From an uncultured Mycoplasma sp. (GTDB lineage: Bacteria > Bacillota_I > Bacilli_A > Mycoplasmatales > Mycoplasmoidaceae), in contig CAMWUV010000048.1 of the NCBI GenBank assembly GCA_947177535.1, positions 1 through 5,420 of the forward strand: a DNA stretch of 5,420 bases. Direction: 5' to 3'. The position numbers were made by a program, and so were the translations under genes. How positions within the stretch are numbered: position 1 is the first letter of the stretch; each line of letters opens with the position of its first letter. Positions 1 through 5,420 of this stretch are shown piece after piece. The notes beneath the pieces were generated by a model. The model made no database searches. It was not told the DNA's origin and saw nothing but the letters and a program-made list of their open reading frames with translations.

Positions 1-558
1 AAAGATAATTTAGACAAAAATGCGTCTTTAGTTGTTAATTGTGCAATTACTATTAGAAACAAAGTTTTTAAAAAAGTTTTTTTAGAAAAAAATAAAATAA
101 AATTTGCTAATTTTAAAAATTTGTATCCAGTTTATCTTTTTGAAGTATTTAATTCTTATGAAACAGCTTATTATGTGTCAAAAAAATTAATAGATTTAGA
201 AAGCAATGAAAATTCTATTAAATATACATATAATTTATATAATATTTTAGAAAGTGCTTTACTTTTATCTTATAAAATAAATGAATCTCAGTTAGACAAT
301 AAAGCAAAAAGTGACTATTTAGTATGGTTGCCAAAATTGTGTATTGGTGATTTTTTAGTTAAGATGTTTGATTCTTATGATAATGAAAAAACTTTATCAA
401 TTGCAATTAATAAAGCTTGAGAGACTTTAGAAAAAATTGATCCATCTTTTAGAAATAACAAAAGTTTGGACTTATTAAAAAATCAAAAATTAAAAAAATA
501 CATTTCTTTTTTTAAACCAACATTTAATTATGTGAAAAAGAATTTTATTTGAGAATAA
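1..558 (+). CDS. 3' part of an unrecognised, probably cytoplasmic helical protein
   Basis: The reading frame is open from the first base to a TAA at 556-558, giving at least 185 residues; the start lies upstream of the window. Two in-frame TGA codons (418-420 and 550-552) read as Trp, so under the standard code the gene would seem to end at 420. I do not recognise the family. The visible part has no long hydrophobic segment, is rich in Lys, Asn, Leu, Ile and Tyr, and looks mainly alpha-helical, with a Lys-rich C-terminal end closing in Phe-Ile-Trp-Glu. The SxAINKAWETL stretch (around visible residues 130-140) faintly recalls the helix pattern of NusB-like folds, but this is too weak to name it. 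It is followed after 2 bases by the RDD gene and is therefore most likely the upstream member of the same operon. Confidence is high that it is coding and nil for function. Confidence 0.85.
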
Positions 559-560
559 AC

Positions 561-1355
561 ATGAATAATATATTAGAAAAAAATGAAAAGAAAAAATATA
601 ATTTAGCAAGTGCTGTATCAAGAACTTTTACAAGATTTTTTGACTTACTATTTACTTTTATAATCATTATTGCTTTCTTTTTTATAATCTTTTCTAATTT
701 ATTTCAAATTAATTTATATAATGTTCAAAATTGAGATCTTATTCAATCATGACAAATTTTTCTATTTACATTTATAATTTTTTTAACAATTTTTATTTAT
801 TTTATTATTGTTCCCTTTTTATGTAGGGGTTATACAATTTTTTCAAAAATTTTTAAAATTAGAATTTATAGCACTTCTTTACAGATTGTTAATGAAAAAT
901 ATAAATGTTTTAAAAATTTACATTGAATTTTTTTTGTTCAATTATTGATAAGAGAATCATTAACTTGCTTAGTTATGGTTATTGTTACAGTATTTTTAGG
1001 AATAACAAGCTTTTTTGCAAAAAATGATGTTTTGTCTTTTTTATTAAGTGTTACTACCAATGAAGCTAGCAATCAAAATGTTGTTGAAATAGTTTTTCAA
1101 TCATTATATACAATTGCTGCTATTTTAGATTTTATATTAATTTTAAATGTGGCTTTTACAAATAAAAAAAGATCATTCACTGATCATATTAGTAACACTG
1201 TTGTGGTTAAAATGGTTGAAGTTTTTAGTGATGATAAAAATGGTGTTTTGAATTTAAAAAATAAGAAAAAACCAGTTATCAAATATAATTTACCTGGTGA
1301 AATAGACACAAATGAAATTTTTGAAGAAGGAATTAAAAAAAATGATGGCCACTAA
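561..1355 (+). CDS. RDD family integral membrane protein
   Basis: This encodes 264 residues from ATG 561, chosen because it lies 2 bases after the preceding stop; an in-frame TTG at 549 lies inside the previous gene and is less likely. Three TGA codons (732, 750, 924) read as Trp 58, 64 and 122. The RDD signature is split as usual: an N-terminal ArgxxxArgPhePheAsp motif (Arg21, Arg25, Asp28) leading into the first membrane segment, and a second motif near residues 202-215 (KKRSFTDHISNT, Asp208) matching the family's R-x-L-x-D-x-x-x-x-T pattern after the last segment. Four hydrophobic segments are visible at about 29-49, 66-88, 127-150 and 177-199, with a GlyTyrThr loop after the second. A charged tail of about 50 residues follows and is probably cytoplasmic. 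RDD proteins have been linked to ion or small-molecule transport, but the substrate here is unknown. Its last 14 bases overlap the start of the helicase gene, and the pcrA ribosome binding site lies within it. Confidence 0.85.
1325..1331 (+). promoter_or_regulatory. Ribosome binding site for pcrA, inside the RDD gene
   Basis: AGAAGGA lies 10 bases upstream of ATG 1342 and 13 upstream of ATG 1345. It is the best Shine-Dalgarno match on the plus strand of this window and decides against ATG 1312 as the helicase start, because 1312 lies upstream of it. Being within the RDD coding sequence, it implies translation of the two genes is coupled. Confidence 0.7.
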
Positions 1356-3558
1356 TTATAATAAATTTAATGAAAACCAAAAAAGAGCAATTACTTTTGA
1401 TGATGATATTCCAGTTTTAGTAATTGCTGGGGCTGGAAGTGGTAAAACATCAGTTTTAACTCATCGAGTTGTTTATTTGATAAATGAAAAAAATTATTAT
1501 AGTGAAAGAATTTTAGGATTTACTTTCACAAACAAAGCCGCTAATGAAATGAAAACTAGAATTTCCAATATTATTCCTAATAAGAAATTTCAATACATTG
1601 GTACATTCCATTCAATTTGTTTAAGAATTTTGAGAGAAGATATAAAAGCACTAAATATTGAAAATATAACTAGCAATTTTTCTATTATTGATGATGATGA
1701 TCAAAATTCAATTTTAAAAGATATTTATAAAGTGAATAATTTTGACAACCAAGTTTTAAAAATAAAAGTTTGTTTATCTTGAATTTCTAAAATGAAATCT
1801 GAAAATATTTATGAAAATGATGAAGTTTATGAATGATTAAGTTTTTTAGACAATACTTATGATGGTAATAAAAAAAAAGATATTTGTAAAAAAGTTTATG
1901 AAGAATACTTAAAATTTTTAAAAAATAGTAATTTGCTTGATTTTGATGACTTAATAAAATATGCAAAGCAAGTTTTAAAGATTGAAGAAATTGGTCAAAA
2001 ATGAAAAAATAGATTTGACTATATTTTAGTTGATGAATTTCAAGATACTAATTTAGATCAGTATGAAGTTATTAAATTATTAAGTAAAAACATGAAAAAT
2101 GTTTTTGCAGTTGGTGATCCAGATCAAATGATTTATTCATGAAGAGGTGCTCAAAAAGATATTTTTAATTTGTTTAAAAATGATTTTACTGATACTGAAA
2201 TTATTGTTTTAGAACAAAATTATAGATCAACTAAAAAAATTTTAAATATTGCAAATTCTTTAATTAACAATAATCCAAACCGAATTAAAAAAAATTTATT
2301 TACTGATTCAAACTTTGATAGTGAAGTAGTTTATTTTGAATCTGAAGATCAAGATAGTGAATCAAGATTTGTTTGTTCAAAAATTAAAGAATTGGTGAAT
2401 GAAAAAAAATATCAATATAAAAACATTGCTGTTTTATATCGTGCTAATTATCTTTCAAGAAATATTGAAGAATCATTATCTTACAATCATATTCCATATC
2501 GTGTATATGGAGGGTTTAGGTTTTACCAAAGAAAAGAAATTAAAGATATTATTGCATACATGCGTTTAGTTGCTAACAGTGATGAAATGAGTTTAACAAG
2601 AATTTATAATTTTCCCAAAAGACAGATTAGTGAAAAAACTTTTTTTGTTATAAAAAATTATGCAGTTGAAAATAATTTATCAACTTTTGCATCTTTTGGA
2701 AAAGCTGATGAAATTGATGAATTGTCTACAAAAGCTAAACAAGCATGTTTAGAATTTTATAATTTAATATCTGAAATAAGAAATAAAAAATTTGATTCAA
2801 TTTCTCAATTAATTGATGAAATTACAGATAAAACAAACTATTTTCAAATGCTTAAAGAAGAAGGGGAAGAAAATCGAATTGAAAATATTAATGAACTTAA
2901 AAATGCAGCAATAGATTTTGAAAAAAATAACCCTGAAAATGCTAATCTAAATCATTATTTGCAAGAATTAGCAATTTTAACAAGCATAGATGACAACGAT
3001 GATAAAAATAATAAAGATACAGTTTCTTTGATGACAGTTCATACTGCAAAAGGATTAGAATTTGATATTATTTTTATTATTCAAATGAATGAAAATGTTT
3101 TTCCATCTACTAAAGCAATTGAAGAAGGAAATCTGGATGAAGAAAGAAGAATAGCATATGTTGCTATTACAAGAGCAAAGAAAAATTTATATTTATCATG
3201 TAGCAGTGGTACAACTTTTTTTGGGAATGTTTCAGTTAAAAAAACTCCATCTAGATTTTTAATAGAAATTGATAATTTACTTGCTGATAAAAGAATTTTG
3301 ACAAAAAACACATCTTTTAATAACAAGAAAATTTTTGAGTCACATGAAAAAGAAAACAAAGAAATTGATTTAGATAATGTTTATCATACAGAAAAAGAAG
3401 AGTATTATATAGGTGATTTAATTTTGCATGATAAGTTTGGTAAAGGAATTGTACTGGATGTTCAATCATCAACAATTACAATTGCATTTGAAAAACCACA
3501 GTTTGGTAAAAAAATACTTATTAAGCATCATAAAGCTATTAGAAAGATTAAAAATTAA
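1342..3558 (+). CDS. pcrA: ATP-dependent 3'-5' DNA helicase PcrA/UvrD (superfamily 1A)
   Basis: This encodes 738 residues, close to full-length PcrA of Bacillus (about 740). All helicase motifs are visible: Q motif (Asn-Gln13), Walker A GAGSGKT (Lys35-Thr36), motif Ia [10 protein letters not shown], motif II VDEFQDT (Asp231-Glu232), motif [15 protein letters not shown] (258-269, Trp267 encoded by TGA), motif IV QNYRST (Tyr294-Arg295), the GGFRFYxRKEIKD block (from Gly390), motif [10 protein letters not shown] (His567-Phe574) and motif [15 protein letters not shown] (from Glu600, Arg611). The C-terminal part, residues 691-738, starts [12 protein letters not shown] and matches the Tudor-like domain that in Bacillus PcrA binds RNA polymerase. 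Four TGA codons (1780, 1834, 2002, 2140) read as Trp. The family unwinds DNA in nucleotide excision repair, removes RecA filaments and resolves transcription-replication conflicts; this copy looks fully active. ATG 1342 is chosen over 1312 from the ribosome binding site; ATG 1345 directly after it is equally possible. The gene overlaps the RDD gene by 14 bases and is followed after 2 bases by the phosphoesterase. Confidence 0.97.
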
Positions 3559-3560
3559 TT

Positions 3561-4376
3561 ATGATTAATATTTTATTTATTGGTGATATTTCAGGAGCAA
3601 TGGGTAAATTAGCTATTGAGTTTGAAATAAATAATATTAAAAAAGAACATAAAATTGATTACACAATTGCAAATGCTGAAAATACTACAAAAGGCAGAGG
3701 TTTAGATTGAAAAGATTATAATTTTTTGTGTAAAAATGGAATTGATTTTATTACAATGGGAAATCATACATGACACAAAAAAGATATTTATGAAATTTTG
3801 AAAACAAAAGATAACATAATTAGACCTGCAAATCTTGATAGTAAATTGCTAGAATCAACTGTTGGATTTGGAAGTAGAGTGATTTATATTAAAAATAAAT
3901 CATTTCGAATTACTAATTTACTAGGAATTTCTGTTACTGTAAAAGATATGCAAACAAATCCTTTTTTAGAATTGGAAAAAATTATAGAAAATGAAGCCAA
4001 AACAGATTTTCATATTGTAGATTTTCATTGTGAAACAACAAGTGAAAAAAATGCCTTTTTTCTTAATTTTCAATCACGAGTTCAAGCAATTTTGGGAACT
4101 CATACTCATGTACAAACAAATGATGCTAGGATTGTTAATAATACAGCTTATATAACTGATGTTGGAATGACAGGTGCTACAAATGGTGTTATTGGAGCTA
4201 AACCTGACTCTATTATTAATATGTTTAAAGGCAATTCAGAATTTTTTAAATTAGAAGAACAAATTGGACAGTATCAATTTTGTGCTGTAGTTTTAACTTT
4301 TGATTCTAAAAATAATAAAGTAGTAAAAATAAAAAATATTTATAAATTTCAAGATATGGTTGGTCATAAAGAATAA
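3561..4376 (+). CDS. ymdB: YmdB-family metallophosphoesterase (TIGR00282 type)
   Basis: This encodes 271 residues from ATG 3561, two bases after the pcrA stop; the family is normally about 260-270 long, so the gene is complete. Two TGA codons (3708, 3771) read as Trp50 and Trp71, the latter next to the GNHTW motif. Metal-site residues known from Bacillus YmdB can be aligned by eye: GDIxG at the N-terminus (Asp9), NAEN (Glu40, Asn41), GNHTW (Asn68, His69), DFHCET (His156) and GTHTHVQT (His181, His183). The later TDVGMTG motif is also typical. Members bind two metal ions and act in vitro as phosphodiesterases on 2',3'- or 3',5'-cyclic nucleotides; in Bacillus YmdB affects biofilm and motility choice and RNA turnover. 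The protein is soluble, with no signal peptide. No strong Shine-Dalgarno is seen, so translation probably relies on coupling to pcrA. It is the last gene of the operon, ending one base from the Nudix stop. Confidence 0.93.
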
Positions 4377-4377
4377 A

Positions 4378-4923
4378 TTATTTACATAACTTTAAGAAAT
4401 AAAAATAACAAATCAAAAGAGAAGATAAATACAATTTACTATTTAAAATTGATTCTAATTCTTTTTCATTAATTCAAATATTTTTACTAACTGCTTCAAA
4501 AATTGAACCATCATTTTGTGGTGTTTCATTTTTTTTATCAGTTACATTTGCTAAATAATAAAAAACCTTTTCGTTCATTTGAGTTGAAGCAACACTTGGA
4601 TTGATAGCAATTAAATCATTTTCATTCACTACAATTCCACCTTCTTCAAAAATTTCCCTTTTAGCACTTGTTATAGGAGATTCGTTGTTTTCAATTGATC
4701 CTGTAATTGGACATGGATATAATTGGTCCCAATTTTGTTTTTCTTCAACTTGAGGCATTGGCTGCAACCTTATCAAAAATAAAAAGCCATCTTTAGATTT
4801 TTTAAAACATAAAACTGCAATGCTATTAATTGATCTTCTTTGACAGTAATAAAAACCCTTTTGAGTTTTGTACATATCTAAGTGTTTTGTTTTAACAATT
4901 AGTTTATCTTCTTTTTTATTCAT
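4378..4923 (-). CDS. Nudix hydrolase, substrate unknown
   Basis: This encodes 181 residues from ATG at 4923-4921 to a TAA at 4380-4378. A TGA at 4476-4474 reads as Trp150; ignoring it would remove the last 32 residues. The Nudix box is perfect: Gly75-x5-Glu81-x7-Arg89-Glu90-Ile-x-Glu93-Glu94-x-Gly96-Ile97, where the REIFEEGG helix supplies the Mg2+ ligands for hydrolysis of nucleoside diphosphates linked to another group. The fold runs from about residue 30 (start of the first strand) to about 155, with a hydrophobic C-terminal helix. The specific substrate cannot be told; house-cleaning of damaged or excess nucleotides is the usual guess. An in-frame TTG at 4956-4954 would add 11 residues, but it overlaps the approach to the terminator and has no ribosome binding site. 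ATG 4923 also lacks one. The gene faces the pcrA-ymdB operon tail to tail. Confidence 0.92.
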
Positions 4924-5011
4924 AATAATAAAATGTTTTATTAAATAATAAATCAAATTAAAAAAATAGAGCTTTTAACTCTATTTTTTTTGTTTTGTAT
5001 CACTAATTAAA
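4924..5011. other. Intergenic region between the TM2 and Nudix genes
   Basis: These 88 bases hold the hairpin terminator at 4960-4990 and otherwise only AT-rich sequence. A possible minus-strand promoter for the Nudix gene would be TTGATT (4956-4951), 17 bases, then TTTTAT (4933-4928); this is a weak match and would place the RNA start at or within a few bases of the ATG. No other promoter stands out. Confidence 0.4.
4960..4990. terminator. Symmetrical Rho-independent terminator
   Basis: A perfect 12-base inverted repeat, AAAAAAATAGAG (4960-4971) and CTCTATTTTTTT (4979-4990), encloses a 7-base loop CTTTTAA. Because the repeat's outer arms are an A run and a T run, the transcript ends in a U tract whichever strand is read. 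On the minus strand it lies 22 bases after the TM2-protein stop and just before the Nudix gene, so its clear role is to end the TM2 transcript. On the plus strand it is the first hairpin terminator after ymdB. Confidence 0.88.
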
Positions 5012-5317
5012 TTAGCTTTTAATTGGTTTTCCTTCTTTGTCAGTGAAATTACCACAAACAATTCTAATGATATCGATTAATCATCCTATTCCAAAACATC
5101 CACCTGTAAATAATCAAAGAATACCAGTACCAATTTTACCTACATAAAATCTGTGAATACCAATATAACCTAGAAAAATTGCAAGAATAAGTGTTACCAT
5201 TCAACTTTTTTCACTTTTTTGTGAGTGATCAATATTTTTTCCAGTTATATTGTCCATTATTTTAGTTGATTCATTTTTTAGATTTTCACTCATTTTGTTT
5301 TCTTTAGAATTACTCAT
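5012..5317 (-). CDS. TM2 domain-containing small membrane protein
   Basis: This encodes 101 residues from ATG 5317-5315 to TAA 5014-5012; it is hidden under the standard code because all three Trp codons (residues 39, 68 and 79) are TGA. Residues 1-38 are a hydrophilic, charged N-terminal stretch rich in Lys, Asn, Ser and Glu. Residues 39-90 are a TM2 domain: a first membrane helix (about 40-54), the hallmark GIHRFYVGK turn (Gly53, His55, Arg56, Phe57, Tyr58, Gly60), then GTGILWLFTGG leading into a second helix ending WLIDIIRI (Asp82), and a short charged tail. The family has two membrane helices joined by a short loop and its bacterial function is not known. The start is supported by a GAGG ribosome binding site 8 bases upstream and by a good promoter; a second in-frame ATG at 5293-5291 is less well placed. 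It seems to be a single-gene transcript ended by the hairpin at 4960-4990. Confidence 0.93.
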
Positions 5318-5325
5318 TTTTAAAA

Positions 5326-5329
5326 CCTC
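5326..5329 (-). promoter_or_regulatory. Ribosome binding site of the TM2 gene
   Basis: On the minus strand GAGG lies 8 bases before ATG 5317. It is the clearest ribosome binding site on this strand and fixes the start at 5317 rather than at the second ATG (5293). Confidence 0.75.
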
Positions 5330-5370
5330 ATATTTTTTTAAAATTTCTTCTTATTATACATAAGAATTTT

Positions 5371-5399
5371 ATTATATTTAAAAAAACACATATTGTCTA
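5371..5399 (-). promoter_or_regulatory. Sigma-A type promoter of the TM2 gene
   Basis: On the minus strand TAGACA (5399-5394) is a -35 box with four of six consensus bases, followed by exactly 17 bases and a perfect -10 box TATAAT (5376-5371). The predicted RNA start is near 5364, giving a leader of about 47 bases before ATG 5317. A second TATAAT (5358-5353) lies 12 bases further downstream between this promoter and the gene, but its -35 region (TTAAAT) is poor, so it is a possible weaker alternative. Confidence 0.7.
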
Positions 5400-5420
5400 T
5401 TATGAAAGTAAGTACTATAT

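Noticed and set aside
549..560. TTG at 549 as start of the RDD protein
   Set aside because: It lies inside the preceding gene; ATG 561 is 2 bases after that gene's stop and gives the normal N-terminus.
1687..1702. GAT-repeat giving four consecutive Asp codons in pcrA
   Set aside because: The Asp-rich stretch sits at a position where PcrA proteins normally have an acidic motif before the Gln (D-x-D-Q type), so it is family-typical and not a variable repeat tract.
3081..3359. 92-residue open frame on the minus strand
   Set aside because: It lies wholly inside pcrA over helicase motifs V and VI, has no ribosome binding site and resembles no protein; it is a shadow of the real gene.
4378..4402. 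Possible hairpin TTATTT...AAATAA between the convergent genes
   Set aside because: Six A-T pairs with a 13-base loop are too weak for a terminator and are expected by chance at this base composition.
5402..5420. ATG at 5402 as the start of a divergent plus-strand gene
   Set aside because: It has no ribosome binding site before it and only six codons remain in the window; it overlaps sequence just upstream of the TM2 -35 box. It cannot be judged from this sequence.
1..5420. Signs of a new defence, mobile or multi-gene system
   Set aside because: The helicase is a complete, ordinary housekeeping PcrA, and its neighbours are separate common families; no nuclease, toxin-antitoxin pair, transposase, direct-repeat array or RNA gene is visible.

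Overview
The window is a stretch of strongly AT-rich chromosome from a mollicute. It reads with genetic code 4: fifteen in-frame TGA codons fall inside otherwise intact genes and read as tryptophan, against only two TGG codons. Several of them sit at family-conserved Trp positions, such as the SWRG motif of the PcrA helicase. Base composition and gene content fit the Spiroplasma/Mesoplasma/Mycoplasma mycoides side of the Mollicutes, but genus cannot be fixed from sequence alone. If read with the standard code, all six genes would appear broken or shortened.

Plus strand, 1-4376, is a tightly packed four-gene operon: the 3' end of an unrecognised, mostly helical protein; an RDD-family membrane protein starting 2 bases later; a complete UvrD/PcrA superfamily 1 DNA helicase whose start overlaps the RDD gene by 14 bases; and a YmdB-type metallophosphoesterase (cyclic-nucleotide phosphodiesterase family) starting 2 bases after pcrA. 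No promoter or terminator is visible inside it, so expression is probably from a promoter upstream of the window with translational coupling between genes.

Minus strand, 5420-4378, carries two genes. A small TM2-domain membrane protein (5012-5317) has a good promoter and Shine-Dalgarno site and is followed by a strong hairpin terminator (4960-4990). Downstream lies a Nudix hydrolase (4378-4923) with no clear ribosome binding site. The Nudix stop codon and the YmdB stop codon are separated by a single base, so the two operons converge with no room for a terminator between them. The hairpin at 4960-4990 is symmetrical and may end plus-strand transcripts after they have run antisense through the Nudix gene.

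Functionally the window combines DNA repair/replication (PcrA), signalling or RNA-related phosphodiesterase (YmdB), nucleotide clean-up (Nudix) and two small-to-medium membrane proteins of unknown role. I see no mobile element, RNA gene, CRISPR or defence system, and nothing that convincingly forms a new multi-gene system; the points of interest are arrangement and regulation.
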